Assembly (NCBI RefSeq): GCF_019392195.1
Contig: NZ_JAHXKI010000005.1
Location: 1 to 62,091, forward strand
DNA from: Marinobacter sp. F4206
GTDB taxonomy: Bacteria; Pseudomonadota; Gammaproteobacteria; Pseudomonadales; Oleiphilaceae
Direction of reading: 5' to 3'
Length of the DNA: 62,091 nucleotides
A program made the position numbers and the translations under genes. Below, in pieces: positions 49,291 to 62,091 of this stretch. Numbering within the stretch: the first letter of the stretch is position 1; every line of letters starts with the position of its first letter. A model generated the notes under the pieces. It did not search any database and was not told the origin of the DNA. It saw only the letters and a program-made list of their open reading frames with translations.

Positions 49291-49320
49291 GCGTCGGACG
49301 CCCGCCCGGGCGTCCGACGC
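49291..49320 (-). terminator. 13 bp hairpin between glyA and nrdR
   Basis: The perfect arms GCGTCGGACGCCC and GGGCGTCCGACGC (49291-49303, 49308-49320) have a 4-base loop. It lies 20 bp after the glyA stop and 27 bp before nrdR, and no U-run follows. It may be a partial terminator or an mRNA 3' end protector. Confidence 0.55.
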
Positions 49321-49339
49321 ATCAGGTCTTGCCTGAAGT

Positions 49340-50593
<1,254 letters not shown>

Positions 50594-50672
50594 GGATGCG
50601 CTGCCCCTGTGTGCATGGCTGGCCCGGAGAGCTTTGGAAATCTCCGCAGGCTCCCTGAAAAATTGGGCCGCT

Positions 50673-50678
50673 ATTCTA
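50673..50678 (-). promoter_or_regulatory. Possible -10 box of glyA
   Basis: TAGAAT lies on the minus strand 80 bp before glyA and is followed by a GC-rich segment. The -35 region (TGATTT at 17 bp) is poor, so an activator may be required if this is the promoter. Confidence 0.35.
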
Positions 50679-50857
50679 TCTTACAAATGGGTAAAAAATC
50701 ATCTTTTATAGGCCCCTCGGGCCCTCCGCAGAAACCGTCACACCGCAACCTGCGATTTTCCCTCAATTGCTATAGCTTTCGGGTTTCGCTACCTTACGGG
50801 GCTTATCTCCGAGTTTCTTTTATTTACCTCAGAATACAAAAGAGGACATAGCCCGTT

Positions 50858-52519
50858 ATGGCCCAGTACGTATACTCCATGAACCGCTTGGGCAAGGTTG
50901 TTCCACCCAAGCGCGAAATCCTCAAGGATATTTCCCTGAGCTTCTTCCCGGGCGCCAAGATTGGCGTACTCGGTCTGAACGGTGCCGGCAAGTCCACCCT
51001 GCTTCGCATTATGGCGGGCGTCGACCAGGATTACATCGGCGAGGCACGACCACAGCCAGGAATCAACGTTGGCTACCTACCTCAGGAACCGGAGTTGGAC
51101 GACGACAAGACGGTTAAGGAAATTGTCGATGAAGCCGTCTCCGGCGTGCACGATGCGCTGGCCGAACTGGACAAGGTCTACACCGCTTACGCCGAGCCCG
51201 ATGCCGACTTTGACGCCCTTGCCAAGAAACAGGGCGAACTGGAAGCCTACATCCAGGCCACCGACGGTCACGATATCGAACGTAAAATGGAAGTCGCCGC
51301 AGACGCGCTGCGCCTTCCTGCCTGGGACCAGAAAGTGAAGCTGCTATCAGGTGGTGAACGCCGCCGTGTCGCCCTTTGCCGCTTGCTGCTGTCCGGCCCG
51401 GACATGCTGCTGTTAGACGAGCCCACCAACCACCTGGATGCTGAGTCGGTCGCCTGGCTTGAGCGTTTCCTGCACGACTACGAGGGCACCGTGGTAGCCA
51501 TCACCCACGACCGTTACTTCCTGGATAACGTCGCTGGTTGGATTCTGGAGCTGGACAGGGGTCAGGGCATCCCGTTTGAAGGCAACTACAGCCAGTGGCT
51601 TGAGAACAAGGAAAAGCGCCTGGAAATGGAATCCAAGCAAGAAGCCTCTCATCAGAAAGCCGTCAAGCAGGAACTGGAATGGGTTCGCAGCAACGCCAAG
51701 GGCCGCCAGTCCAAAAGCAAGGCCCGTCTGGCCCGCTTTGAGGAAATGAGCTCCCAGGAATTCCAGAAGCGCAACGAAACCAATGAACTGTACATTCCGC
51801 CCGGACCACGCCTGGGTAACAAGGTCATCGAGGTCGACGGCATCAGCAAGTCCTTCGGCGACCGCCTGCTGTACGAAGACGTGTCCTTCAGCGTACCCCC
51901 CGGTGCCATTGTTGGCATCATCGGTGGTAACGGTGCCGGCAAGTCCACTCTGTTCAAGATGATTGGGGGTTACGACAAACCCGACTCTGGCGAGATTGTG
52001 GTCGGCGAGACCGTCGAGCTGGCCTATGTTGACCAGATGCGCGACCTGGATGGCAGCAAAACCGTTTGGGAAGAACTCTCCGACGGCAACGACATTATCA
52101 AGGTCGGCAATTATGAGACACCGTCGCGGGCCTACGTTGGCCGCTTCAACTTCAAGGGCGGCGACCAACAAAAGCGCGTGGCCGACCTGTCCGGCGGCGA
52201 ACGAAACCGCCTGCACCTCGCCAAACTTCTGAAACAGGGCGGCAACGTGCTGCTGCTGGACGAGCCGACCAACGACCTTGACGTCGAAACTCTCCGGGCT
52301 CTGGAAGAAGCCCTGCTAAACTTCCCGGGCGCAGCGCTGGTCATCTCGCACGACCGCTGGTTCCTGGACCGGGTCGCCACCCACATTCTGGCGTTCGAAG
52401 ATGACGGTGAAGTGGTTTACTTCGAGGGCAACTTCAGCGAATACGATGAAGACCACAAGAAGCGCAAGGGCGACTCGGCCATGGTGCCGCAGCGCATGAA
52501 GTACAAGAAGCTGGCCTGA
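50858..52519 (+). CDS. ettA: EttA, translational throttle ABC-F ATPase
   Basis: This ribosome-associated ABC-F protein senses the ATP/ADP ratio and gates entry into elongation. The 553-residue protein has two ABC cassettes without membrane domains: Walker A LNGAGKST and GGNGAGKST, signatures LSGGERRR and LSGGERNR, an arm segment and a charged linker between them (residues 245-305, KRLEMESKQEASHQKA). The length matches EttA rather than Uup or YheS. It overlaps radA by TGATG. Confidence 0.96.
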   Translation: MAQYVYSMNRLGKVVPPKREILKDISLSFFPGAKIGVLGLNGAGKSTLLRIMAGVDQDYIGEARPQPGINVGYLPQEPELDDDKTVKEIVDEAVSGVHDALAELDKVYTAYAEPDADFDALAKKQGELEAYIQATDGHDIERKMEVAADALRLPAWDQKVKLLSGGERRRVALCRLLLSGPDMLLLDEPTNHLDAESVAWLERFLHDYEGTVVAITHDRYFLDNVAGWILELDRGQGIPFEGNYSQWLENKEKRLEMESKQEASHQKAVKQELEWVRSNAKGRQSKSKARLARFEEMSSQEFQKRNETNELYIPPGPRLGNKVIEVDGISKSFGDRLLYEDVSFSVPPGAIVGIIGGNGAGKSTLFKMIGGYDKPDSGEIVVGETVELAYVDQMRDLDGSKTVWEELSDGNDIIKVGNYETPSRAYVGRFNFKGGDQQKRVADLSGGERNRLHLAKLLKQGGNVLLLDEPTNDLDVETLRALEEALLNFPGAALVISHDRWFLDRVATHILAFEDDGEVVYFEGNFSEYDEDHKKRKGDSAMVPQRMKYKKLA

Positions 52520-53895
52520 TGGCAAAAACCAAAACCGCCTATGTCTGCACCGAGTGCGGTGCAGACTATTCCAAATGGCAGGGCCAGTGCACAGCCTGCC
52601 AGGCCTGGAACACCGTCAGCGAAGTCCGCGGCGTCAGCAGCAGTGCCAAAGGAGCCCGCGGGGCCCGGTTTGAGGGATTCGCCGGCAGCCTGTCCGAGAT
52701 CAAGAGCCTGGACGACGTCAGCCTGGCCGAGCAGCCCCGAATCAGCTCCGGAATGCAGGAGTTTGACCGGGTTCTGGGCGGGGGCCTGGTAGAAGGCTCG
52801 GCCGTCCTGATGGGCGGCCATCCGGGTGCCGGCAAGAGCACCCTCCTGCTCCAGGCGGTCTGCCACCTGGCCGCGAGTGTACCCGCCCTCTACGTGACGG
52901 GTGAGGAATCCCTGCAGCAGGTGGCCATGCGTGCCAAGCGCCTGGGGTTGCCGACCAGCGATTTGAAAATGCTGTCGGAAACCAGCGTCGAACGGGTGAT
53001 GCAGGTGGCAGAAGCTGAAAAGCCCCGCATTCTGGTCGTCGACAGTATCCAGGTCATGCACGTGGCGGAGACTGAGTCGGCACCGGGCTCGGTGTCCCAG
53101 GTTCGCGAAAGCGCCGCGTACCTGACCCGGTTCGCGAAACAGACCGGCACCATCCTGTTCCTGGTCGGCCACGTCACCAAGGACGGCAGTCTCGCCGGAC
53201 CGAAGGTGCTGGAGCACATGATCGATTGCTCCATTTTACTGGAAGGCTCCAGCGACAGCCGCTACCGGACCCTGCGCGGGATCAAGAACCGGTTTGGCGC
53301 GGTGAACGAACTGGGCGTGTTCGCGATGCTGGAACAGGGGCTCAAGGAAGTGAAGAACCCGAGCGCCATCTTCCTCAATAGAGGCGAGGACGCTGCGCCA
53401 GGAAGCGTGGTGATGGTGGTCTGGGAGGGCACCCGGCCAATGCTCGTGGAAATCCAGGCGCTCGTGGACATGGCTCAGGGCGGTTACCCACGCCGGGTTG
53501 CAGTGGGCCTGGACCAGAACCGGCTGGCGATGCTGCTGGCCGTTCTGCATCGCCACGGCGGCATGCACGTATCCGACCAGGATGTCTTTGTTAACGTGGT
53601 GGGCGGCGTGAAGGTGAACGAAACCAGCGCGGACCTGGCGCTACTGGCGGCCATCGTTTCCTCGTTTCGGGATCGCGCCCTGCCCCAGGATCTGGTAATC
53701 TTTGGCGAGGTCGGTCTCTCAGGCGAAATACGCCCGGTGCCCAGTGGCCAGGAACGGATTTACGAAGCGGCGAAGCATGGCTTTACCCGGGCACTGGTAC
53801 CCAAGGCCAATGCACCCCGGAAAGACACTGAGGGGATGAGGGTGATACCGGTGACCAAACTGAGTGATGCGCTTTCTGCCCTGGGAGATCTGTAA
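52519..53895 (+). CDS. radA: RadA (Sms) DNA repair ATPase
   Basis: This is a RecA-like branch-migration motor in recombination repair. The 458-residue protein has an N-terminal C4 zinc finger (CTECG ... CTAC), Walker A GGHPGAGKST, the RadA-specific KNRFG motif (IKNRFGAVNELGVF) and a C-terminal Lon-protease-like domain. Its translation is probably coupled to ettA through the TGATG overlap. Confidence 0.97.
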   Translation: MAKTKTAYVCTECGADYSKWQGQCTACQAWNTVSEVRGVSSSAKGARGARFEGFAGSLSEIKSLDDVSLAEQPRISSGMQEFDRVLGGGLVEGSAVLMGGHPGAGKSTLLLQAVCHLAASVPALYVTGEESLQQVAMRAKRLGLPTSDLKMLSETSVERVMQVAEAEKPRILVVDSIQVMHVAETESAPGSVSQVRESAAYLTRFAKQTGTILFLVGHVTKDGSLAGPKVLEHMIDCSILLEGSSDSRYRTLRGIKNRFGAVNELGVFAMLEQGLKEVKNPSAIFLNRGEDAAPGSVVMVVWEGTRPMLVEIQALVDMAQGGYPRRVAVGLDQNRLAMLLAVLHRHGGMHVSDQDVFVNVVGGVKVNETSADLALLAAIVSSFRDRALPQDLVIFGEVGLSGEIRPVPSGQERIYEAAKHGFTRALVPKANAPRKDTEGMRVIPVTKLSDALSALGDL

Positions 53896-53916
53896 GCTGG
53901 AACGCTCGCTAATCCG

Positions 53917-54285
53917 CTAATCAATCAGATGGGCAAATTCTCGCTCCAACAGTGCCTGGTCACCGAGATTGAGTTCGACCAGGCGCTTGAGGTGCGTGGC
54001 GCTCTCCAGATCAATATACTGGCACTGGAAGCCCAGCCGGTGCTCTTCCACATGGCGCAGTTCCACCGCCATAACGATGGCCGCTTCATGTTCGTTCAGA
54101 TGAACAATCACCTCACACGGCTGCATCAGCGGGACATCCCAGCCGTCCGGGCGTTTGACCAGAACACCTTTCAGGGAAATATCCAGCACCTCGGTGGTCC
54201 AGACACGGTCCAGACAATGGAGCTCGCAAGGGGCATCGAACTCGATCCGATGAAATCGGCGTTTTTCGGGGGGCTTGGAAGGCAA
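53917..54285 (-). CDS. PilZ-domain protein (c-di-GMP receptor)
   Basis: This is a single-domain protein of 122 residues. Both halves of the c-di-GMP site are present: RRFHR in the N-terminal strand and DISLKG after it. The start is probably TTG at 54285, because AGGAG lies 7 bases before it and the product then begins shortly before the PilZ motif. An ATG at 54384 would add 33 unconserved residues. The partner and output are unknown. It shares the window with type IV pilus genes, but lies far from them and next to hemE. Confidence 0.85.
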   Translation of the reverse strand: MPSKPPEKRRFHRIEFDAPCELHCLDRVWTTEVLDISLKGVLVKRPDGWDVPLMQPCEVIVHLNEHEAAIVMAVELRHVEEHRLGFQCQYIDLESATHLKRLVELNLGDQALLEREFAHLID

Positions 54286-54375
54286 GTGGCTACTCCTGTC
54301 GACCAGTCTTGATTTAAACTGACTATAGACTGGACAGGAGGTCACATCCACCGGGATTATCCGTAACGGGGGCGT

Positions 54376-54403
54376 GCCTCCCAAAGCTCACGCTCGGGGA
54401 GGC
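54376..54403 (-). repeat. Hairpin just after hemE
   Basis: GCCTCCC and GGGAGGC (54376-54382, 54397-54403) can pair over 7 bp, with a short inner AGC/GCT stem. It starts 13 bp after the hemE stop and has no U-run. Confidence 0.4.
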
Positions 54404-54416
54404 AAAAGACCATCAA

Positions 54417-55481
54417 TTAGCGATGATACTCGGGACTCAGTTCGACCACCGCCTCAATGAATGCCTTGGCGTGGTCGGGATCGACGTCGGGCGTGATGCC
54501 GTGTCCAAGGTTGAACACGTGGCCGGTACCGGAGCCAAAGCGCCGGAGAATATCCGCCACTTCCTGGCGAATCCGCGCGGGCGGCGCATAGAGCATGGCT
54601 GGGTCCATATTGCCCTGAAGCGTGACACGATCACCGATGCGAGCACGGGCATTGCCGATATCGGTGGTCCAGTCTAGGCCCACAGCATCCGCACCAGTGT
54701 CGGCGATCGATTCCAGCCACTGGCCGCCGTTCTTGGTGAACAGGATGACCGGAATATGACGGCCATCGCGCTCACGAATCAGACCGTCCACGATCTTCTT
54801 CATATAGCGCAGCGAAAACTCCTCATAGGCCCAGCTACTGAGCACACCGCCCCAGGTGTCAAAAATCTGGAGCGCCTGGGCACCGGCCTTTACCTGGCCG
54901 TTGAGGTAATCGATAACGGAATCCGCCAGGTGGTCAAGCAAGCGGTGCATGACCTCGGGCTGACCGTACATCAGTTTCTTGGCTTCCCGGAAATCCTTGG
55001 AGGAACCACCCTCGATCATGTAGGTCGCCAGGGTCCAGGGACTGCCCGAGAACCCGATCAGGGGAACACTGCCATTGAGCGCACCGCGAATGGTAGAAAC
55101 CGCGTTCATGACGTAGTCCAGATCCACCTCTGCCTTCAAGGTCGGCAATGCGGCCACATCGGCCTCGGAACGGATGGTGTTCTTGAATTTTGGGCCCTCA
55201 CCGGTCTCGAAGTAGAGCCCCAGCCCAAGGGCATCGGGGATGGTGAGGATATCGGAGAACAGAATCGCCGCATCCAGCGGGTAACGTTCCAATGGCTGGA
55301 GCGTCACCTCGCAGGCAAGCGGCGTATTCTTGCATAAACTGAGAAAATCACCGGCCTTGGCGCGAGTCGCCCGGTACTCCGGCAGGTAACGGCCAGCCTG
55401 CCGCATCATCCATACGGGGGTCCGGTCAACGGGCTGGCGCATGAGTGCGCGCAGGAAGCGATCATTTTTCAGCTCGGTCAT
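54417..55481 (-). CDS. hemE: Uroporphyrinogen decarboxylase
   Basis: The enzyme removes four carboxyl groups to give coproporphyrinogen III in haem synthesis. The 354-residue protein shows [15 protein letters not shown] with the conserved arginines, [13 protein letters not shown], and the C-terminal FNLGHGI. It follows gltD behind a terminator, in the order gltB-gltD-hemE also seen in pseudomonads. Confidence 0.97.
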   Translation of the reverse strand: MTELKNDRFLRALMRQPVDRTPVWMMRQAGRYLPEYRATRAKAGDFLSLCKNTPLACEVTLQPLERYPLDAAILFSDILTIPDALGLGLYFETGEGPKFKNTIRSEADVAALPTLKAEVDLDYVMNAVSTIRGALNGSVPLIGFSGSPWTLATYMIEGGSSKDFREAKKLMYGQPEVMHRLLDHLADSVIDYLNGQVKAGAQALQIFDTWGGVLSSWAYEEFSLRYMKKIVDGLIRERDGRHIPVILFTKNGGQWLESIADTGADAVGLDWTTDIGNARARIGDRVTLQGNMDPAMLYAPPARIRQEVADILRRFGSGTGHVFNLGHGITPDVDPDHAKAFIEAVVELSPEYHR

Positions 55482-55552
55482 AACAGGTCCAGCATTCTCA
55501 GTCGGTAAATGGTGCTATCGAATGGGGAGCAATGATACCCCGTTCGCCACAA

Positions 55553-55588
55553 TAAAAAAGGGCGGCATACCCCTAGTAAGCCGCCCTT
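55553..55588 (-). terminator. Rho-independent terminator after gltD
   Basis: An 8 bp stem (AGGGCGGC at 55559-55566, GCCGCCCT at 55580-55587) is followed on the minus strand by a run of T. It ends the gltB-gltD transcript before hemE. Confidence 0.9.
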
Positions 55589-55610
55589 CTGATCGGGATC
55601 AAGCCTGCGC

Positions 55611-57047
<1,437 letters not shown>

Positions 57048-57105
57048 TCAATTTCGACTGGGGCGCCCCAGAGGCCACCCCATAACCCTGTTTGACCCGG
57101 TCTGG

Positions 57106-60100
57106 TTATTCCGGACGCGCCCGGGTGCTGGCCAGCAGGCTGCGGAGATTGGCAGCCTTGGGTTTAACCAGCCAGAAACGGCCGATGTAATCGTCGAAAT
57201 TCTCAAGAATGTGCTCAGCCCACTCACTGCCGGTTTCCGAGATGTGCTCACGGATGACACCGCGCAGATGGTTGCGGTAGGACTCCATGTCCTCGCTCGA
57301 AATCCGCTGGATTTCCACGAGCTCATGGTTGTACTTGTCCACGAAGGTGTTGTTCTGATCCAACACGTAGGCAAAACCACCGGTCATACCGGCGCCGAAG
57401 TTGTGTCCGGTAGCCCCCAGCACAGTGATCAGACCGCCGGTCATGTATTCACAGCAGTGGTCACCGGCACCCTCGACTACGGCATGGGCGCCAGAATTTC
57501 GGACGGCGAAGCGCTCACCGGCCGTACCCGCGGCAAACAGCTTGCCTCCGGTAGCGCCGTAGAGACAGGTGTTGCCAACAATGGACGTTTCCTGGGTTTT
57601 GAAGGAACTGCCACGGGGCGGTTTCACAACCAGCTTGCCGCCCGTCATGCCCTTGCCCACGTAGTCATTGGCATCACCCTCAAGGATGAGGTTCAGGCCA
57701 CCGACGTTCCAGACACCAAAGCTCTGCCCCGCGGTTCCGGTAAGATCCAGAGTGATCGGCGCATCCACCATACCCTGGTTACCATGCTTGGCCGCAATCT
57801 CGCCCGACAGACGGGCGCCAATAGAACGGTCGCAGTTGGTAACCCGATAAGACCAGGCCCCACCCGACTTGTTCTCGATCGCCGCGGACGTGTCGCTGAC
57901 CATCTGCTCAGCCAGCGTGCCCTTGTCGAACGGGTGGTTGCGCTCAACCTGGCAGGTCTGAGGCTTGTCTGCGGGAATGTGATCGTTGGACAGCAGGCGC
58001 GAGAGGTCCAGCTTCTTCTGTCGCTCGGTATCGCCCGGCAGGCGCTCCAGCAGATCAACCCGGCCCACCAGCTCTTCCAGGCTCCGAACGCCCAGCTTGG
58101 CCATCCACTCCCGGGTTTCTTCCGCGACAAAGCGGAAGAAGTTCATGGCCATCTCGACGGTGCCCTTGAAATGCTCGTCCCGGAGGTGCTCGTTCTGGGT
58201 CGCAACACCCGTTGCGCAGTTGTTCAGGTGACAGATCCGCAGGTATTTGCATCCGAGCGCAACCATCGGCGTGGTTCCGAACCCGAAGCTCTCGGCGCCA
58301 AGGATGGCGCCCTTAACCACGTCCAGGCCGGTTTTGATACCACCATCGGTCTGCAGACGAATCTTGCCCCGCAGATCGTTGGCCCGAAGCGCCTGCTGGG
58401 TTTCAGTCAGCCCCAGCTCCCAGGGCGAGCCGGCGTAGCGTATTGAGGTCAGCGGGCTGGCCGCGGTACCACCGTCGTATCCGGACACGGTAATCAGGTC
58501 GGCGTAAGCCTTGGCCACGCCGGCGGCGATGGTACCCACGCCCGGCTCAGACACCAGCTTCACAGAAACCAGTGCCGACGGATTAACCTGCTTGAGGTCA
58601 AAGATCAGCTGGGCCAGATCCTCGATGGAATAGATATCGTGGTGCGGCGGTGGCGAAATCAATGTCACCCCCGGTACCGAGTAACGCAGACGTGCGATCA
58701 GGTCATTCACCTTACCGCCCGGCAGCTGACCACCCTCACCCGGCTTGGCCCCTTGGGCAACCTTGATCTGCATGACATCGGCACTGCGCAAATACTCTGC
58801 AGTCACACCGAAACGACCGGAAGCCACCTGTTTGATTTTCGAGCGTTTCTCGGTGCCATAGCGGGCAGGATCTTCCCCGCCCTCACCGGAATTGGAGCGG
58901 CCACCGAGGGTGTTCATGGCTACCGCCAGGGCCTCGTGCGCCTCCGGGGAAAGAGCTCCCAGGGACATCGCGGCAGAGTCGAAACGCGGGAAGATGTTGT
59001 CTACCGGCTCCACTTCAGAAATATCGATTTCCTTGAGGTCCTTACGGAAACCGAGCAAATCGCGCAGTGTCGACACAGGCCGCTCGTTGACCAGCCCCGC
59101 GTATTCCTTGTAGTGGCCGTAGTCGCCACTGATGACCGCTTCCTGGAGCTTTCCGACCACGTCCGGGTTGAACGCATGGTACTCCTGACCGTGGACATAC
59201 TTGAGCAGCCCGCCCTGGGAAATCGGCTTGCGCGGCTTCCAGGCAACGGCGGCCAGTTGCTCCTGATCCTGCTGGAAATCGAAGAAGCCAGCGCCCTGAA
59301 TACGGCTGGGGACGCCCTTGAAGCATAGGTCGACGACCTCGTCGGCCAGACCAATCGCCTCGAACAGCTGAGCTCCCCGATAAGAGGTCATTGTGGAGAT
59401 ACCCATCTTCGACAGGATCTTCAGCAGTCCCTTGTTAATGCCTTTGCGATAATTGTTCTTGGCCTCAATCGGGTCCATGAGCAATTCGCCGGTACGGATC
59501 AGGTCATTCAGAACCTGGTAAGCCAGGTACGGATAGACTGCGGTCGCGCCGAAGCCAAACAGGACGGCGAAATGGTGCGGGTCACGCGCCCAGCCGGTTT
59601 CCACGACGATGTTGGAGTCACAGCGTAGACCCTTGGCGACCAGATGATGGTGAACGGCACCGGTTGCCATCATGGCACTCACCGGCAACTCGCCCTCCTG
59701 AAGGTCCTTGTCAGTGAGAACCAGAATGACCTTGCCGTCGCGCACGGCCTGCTCGGCTTCCTCGCAGACCTGACGAACCGCCTGTTCCAGGCCCTGCTCA
59801 GGCCGGTAGCTCATGGAAATACGAGCGACTTCAAACCCTGGACGGTCGTTGTTAGTGATCTTCAGGAACTTGGCCGGCGACAGCACCGGCGTGGTCAGAA
59901 TAATCCGGTCGGCGTGCTCGGCGGTTTCCTCGAAAACGTTGCGCTCGGCGCCGAGGCAAGTTTCCAGTGACATGACAATGGACTCACGCAATGGATCGAT
60001 TGCGGGGTTGGTCACCTGAGCAAACTTCTGGCGGAAGTAATCGGCGACATGACGCACCTTGCTGGACAGAACAGCCATAGGGGTATCGTCACCCATGGAA

Positions 60101-61554
60101 CCGACCGCTTCCTGGCCATTTTCCGCCAGCGGCCGGAGCACCTGATCACGCTCTTCAAACGACACCATGAACATCTTCTGGTGAACCAGAAGCTCATCCG
60201 CGTCCATGAGCTTGAAGTCGGGTGTGTCCTGATTGAGTGTGGTCTCCACACGCAGGGCGTTCTCCCGCAACCAGCGCTTGTAGGGCTGGGCGGACTTCAG
60301 GCGCTGATCAACATCTTTGGTGTGAAGGACTTCACCGGATTCCGTGTCAATCGCCAGCATCTGACCCGGGCCGACACGGCCTTTGGCAACCACGTCATCC
60401 GGGTGGTAGTCATAGGTGCCTATCTCAGAGGCCAGGGTGATGAAATCGTCCTTGGTAATAACCCAGCGCGCCGGGCGCAGGCCATTCCGGTCCAGCATAC
60501 AGACCGCATATCGGCCGTCGGACATCACCAGACCCGCGGGGCCGTCCCAGGGTTCCATGTGCATCGAGTTGTATTCATAGAAAGCCCGAAGTTCCGAATC
60601 CATGCTGTCGACGTTCTGCCAGGCAGGCGGAATCATCATGCGCACAGCCCGGAACAGGTCGACACCGCCGGCCAGCAGTACTTCCAGCATGTTATCCATG
60701 CTGGAGGAATCCGAACCGGTCAGGTTGACCAGAGGCTGAAGGGTCTGAAGGTCCGGGAGGTCCGGCGAACTGAACTTGGCAGCACGGGCAATGGCCCAGT
60801 TCCGGTTCCCGTCAACGGTGTTGATTTCGCCGTTGTGGGCGAGGTAACGGAACGGCTGGGCCAGGGGCCAGCGTGGCATCGTGTTGGTGGAAAAGCGCTG
60901 GTGGAAAACACAGATGGCCGTTTCCAGGTCCGGGTCACCCAGATCCTTGTAGAAGTTGGCCAGATCCGCGGGCATCATCAGCCCCTTGTACGCCAGCGTC
61001 CGGTGCGAGAGGCTACAAATATAGAACTCGGAATCGTCGACCATATCGCGTTCTGCATGACGACGACCCACGAACAGGCTGATGGCGAATTCCTTTTCGG
61101 CCTTACCGGCCGGAACCACGAACACCTGCTCAATGCGCGGCAGACAGTCAAGTGCCATGGGACCGAGGCAGGAGTCATCAACCGGCACTTCGCGCCAGCC
61201 CATGACCTCAAGGCCCTGTTCAGTCAGGCGGTTCTCGACCGCTGCACGGCCAGCCTGGGCCTTGGCGTCTTCCGGGTTAAGGAATACCTGGCCAACAGCA
61301 AACAGATCTCCTGGCTCTTTGCCAAAGGCATCCTTCGCCGCCTTCTTGAGGAAGGTGTCCGGGCTCTGGATCAGGAGGCCACAACCATCGCCGGTCTTTC
61401 CGTCTGCAGCGATACCACCTCGGTGGGTCATGCAGGTCAGCGACTCGATGGCAGTTTGCAACAACTTGTGGCTGGCCTCGCCCTTCATGTGGGCGATCAG
61501 ACCGAATCCGCAGTTGTCCCTGAATTCGTCGGGATGATACAAACCTGTCATCAT
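57106..61554 (-). CDS. gltB: Glutamate synthase large subunit
   Basis: The subunit makes two glutamates from glutamine and 2-oxoglutarate, the main ammonium assimilation route with glutamine synthetase. The 1482-residue protein starts with a short propeptide ([14 protein letters not shown]) before the catalytic cysteine of the Ntn glutaminase domain (CGFGLIAH, C15). The FMN-binding TIM barrel ([12 protein letters not shown] to [12 protein letters not shown]) and the C-terminal beta-helix with GGxx repeats ([20 protein letters not shown], key part GERFAVRN) follow. The Fe-S cysteines are visible in [19 protein letters not shown]. Confidence 0.97.
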   Translation of the reverse strand: MMTGLYHPDEFRDNCGFGLIAHMKGEASHKLLQTAIESLTCMTHRGGIAADGKTGDGCGLLIQSPDTFLKKAAKDAFGKEPGDLFAVGQVFLNPEDAKAQAGRAAVENRLTEQGLEVMGWREVPVDDSCLGPMALDCLPRIEQVFVVPAGKAEKEFAISLFVGRRHAERDMVDDSEFYICSLSHRTLAYKGLMMPADLANFYKDLGDPDLETAICVFHQRFSTNTMPRWPLAQPFRYLAHNGEINTVDGNRNWAIARAAKFSSPDLPDLQTLQPLVNLTGSDSSSMDNMLEVLLAGGVDLFRAVRMMIPPAWQNVDSMDSELRAFYEYNSMHMEPWDGPAGLVMSDGRYAVCMLDRNGLRPARWVITKDDFITLASEIGTYDYHPDDVVAKGRVGPGQMLAIDTESGEVLHTKDVDQRLKSAQPYKRWLRENALRVETTLNQDTPDFKLMDADELLVHQKMFMVSFEERDQVLRPLAENGQEAVGSMGDDTPMAVLSSKVRHVADYFRQKFAQVTNPAIDPLRESIVMSLETCLGAERNVFEETAEHADRIILTTPVLSPAKFLKITNNDRPGFEVARISMSYRPEQGLEQAVRQVCEEAEQAVRDGKVILVLTDKDLQEGELPVSAMMATGAVHHHLVAKGLRCDSNIVVETGWARDPHHFAVLFGFGATAVYPYLAYQVLNDLIRTGELLMDPIEAKNNYRKGINKGLLKILSKMGISTMTSYRGAQLFEAIGLADEVVDLCFKGVPSRIQGAGFFDFQQDQEQLAAVAWKPRKPISQGGLLKYVHGQEYHAFNPDVVGKLQEAVISGDYGHYKEYAGLVNERPVSTLRDLLGFRKDLKEIDISEVEPVDNIFPRFDSAAMSLGALSPEAHEALAVAMNTLGGRSNSGEGGEDPARYGTEKRSKIKQVASGRFGVTAEYLRSADVMQIKVAQGAKPGEGGQLPGGKVNDLIARLRYSVPGVTLISPPPHHDIYSIEDLAQLIFDLKQVNPSALVSVKLVSEPGVGTIAAGVAKAYADLITVSGYDGGTAASPLTSIRYAGSPWELGLTETQQALRANDLRGKIRLQTDGGIKTGLDVVKGAILGAESFGFGTTPMVALGCKYLRICHLNNCATGVATQNEHLRDEHFKGTVEMAMNFFRFVAEETREWMAKLGVRSLEELVGRVDLLERLPGDTERQKKLDLSRLLSNDHIPADKPQTCQVERNHPFDKGTLAEQMVSDTSAAIENKSGGAWSYRVTNCDRSIGARLSGEIAAKHGNQGMVDAPITLDLTGTAGQSFGVWNVGGLNLILEGDANDYVGKGMTGGKLVVKPPRGSSFKTQETSIVGNTCLYGATGGKLFAAGTAGERFAVRNSGAHAVVEGAGDHCCEYMTGGLITVLGATGHNFGAGMTGGFAYVLDQNNTFVDKYNHELVEIQRISSEDMESYRNHLRGVIREHISETGSEWAEHILENFDDYIGRFWLVKPKAANLRSLLASTRARPE

Positions 61555-61647
61555 AAGCGTTCTCTCGCGTAGAAATGCTTTTCAATCAGAGGGTTAGTGA
61601 CGAAACACCAAACATTCACCCTTTGACACTGAAAATGGGGGCTGGTC

Positions 61648-61676
61648 ATTTTACACACGTAGAAATACGTACTCAA
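61648..61676 (-). promoter_or_regulatory. Promoter of gltB-gltD
   Basis: On the minus strand TTGAGT (61671-61676) and TAAAAT (61648-61653, 5 of 6) are 17 bp apart. The spacer contains ACGTATTTCTACGT, a short inverted repeat that could be an operator. Confidence 0.62.
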
Positions 61677-61766
61677 ATGAGAGTGGCGCTATTTTGGGGA
61701 ACAGAGACCGAATTTCCCAGCCTACAGGCTTACGGAACAACGGGTTATCCTGTTTACGGAAGGCCG

Positions 61767-62091
61767 CTATAATCCTGCGGCGGAACGAATCCAGGGTGAC
61801 TGGTCCCTCAGGGCCCGGGGTAATTCCGAGACTGCACTCCGAGCCGCAGTTCTCGACTGGTATTGACCATATAGTACCATAAACCAGGGTTCGCCATTTC
61901 GCTCACCCCGGGTGTAGACCGCGTCCTGAAGGCCGGGGTACTGCTCAAGAACCGTCAAAGCCGTTTGTTCAAGGTTTCCAGCCACCAGCTGGATGGTCAG
62001 GCCACCCCGGGCCCTGAGCTCATCAATGGCAACAAACCTTGAGCTATTTTCGGGCCTGAATACAGACGCGGACTGGGACCGCTCTTCCAAC
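61767..62091 (-). CDS. SPOR-domain protein, 3' end only (DamX-like)
   Basis: This open frame runs off the right edge, so only the last 108 or so residues are seen. They form a SPOR domain (LTIQLVAGNLEQTALTVLEQ, then PWFMVLYGQYQSRTAARSAV), which binds denuded peptidoglycan at the division septum. The position directly upstream of gltB matches the damX-like gene found after aroK-aroB in gammaproteobacteria. The missing N-terminal part, which in DamX holds an ATPase-like or membrane region, cannot be judged. Confidence 0.8.
   Translation of the reverse strand, partial: LEERSQSASVFRPENSSRFVAIDELRARGGLTIQLVAGNLEQTALTVLEQYPGLQDAVYTRGERNGEPWFMVLYGQYQSRTAARSAVSELPRALRDQSPWIRSAAGL

Noticed and set aside
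60049..61572. 507-codon open frame antisense to gltB, and similar long frames at 57031-58446 and 55926-57095
   Set aside because: These mirror the codon structure of gltB and gltD and have no domain features of their own.

Overview
This window reads as core chromosome of a gammaproteobacterium, most likely Marinobacter or a close relative. The evidence is gene order that runs in blocks familiar from Pseudomonas, a wax ester synthase/DGAT (typical of marine hydrocarbon degraders), the RibBX-type riboflavin enzyme and the small DUF6316 gene. No tRNA, rRNA, insertion sequence, prophage, toxin-antitoxin, restriction or CRISPR locus was found. Coding density is about 95 percent. The only gene-free stretches over 300 bases are 1-359 and 6296-6799, and both look regulatory.

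Layout. 1-359 carries three tandem leftward promoters of stable-RNA type, so an rRNA (or tRNA) operon probably starts just off the left edge. 360-6295 is a leftward block: ilvI-ilvH-ilvC (branched-chain amino acids), pssA (phospholipid head group) and msrP-msrQ (periplasmic methionine sulfoxide repair). 6800-14455 holds a DUF4124 protein, clpB with a sigma-32-type promoter, pgeF, rluD, bamD and nadE. 14549-26544 is a type IV pilus region: pilS-pilR and fimT run rightward, and fimU-pilV-pilW-pilX-pilY1-pilE run leftward to meet them. 26685-34214 is a leftward housekeeping run: murJ, ribF, ileS, lspA, fkpB, ispH. rpsT (rightward) and the leftward rplU-rpmA-obgE-proB set follow, then rightward ispB.

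39104-43940 is the most accessory part: a glutathionyl-hydroquinone reductase, a divergent LysR regulator, a wax ester synthase-like acyltransferase with a changed active-site motif, a DUF2057 protein and DUF6316. 43970-50593 is a leftward series glyA, nrdR, ribD, ribBX, ribH, nusB, thiL, pgpA that lacks ribE. 50858-53895 is ettA-radA. 53917-62091 holds a PilZ protein, hemE, gltD, gltB and the 3' end of a SPOR-domain (DamX-like) gene cut by the right edge.

How the genes work together. Many neighbours overlap by ATGA or TGATG, which suggests translational coupling (msrP-msrQ, pilV-pilW-pilX, ileS-lspA-fkpB, nrdR-ribD, ribH-nusB, thiL-pgpA, ettA-radA). The pilus genes encode a tip complex (minor pilins plus PilY1) next to the PilS-PilR system that in pseudomonads controls the major pilin. 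Several transcription units end in long, near-perfect hairpins without a U-run, beside a few ordinary U-tract terminators. I found no convincing undescribed multi-gene system. The best leads are the variant acyltransferase and its neighbours, the leader hairpin in front of fimU, the U-less hairpins and the long ilvI leader.
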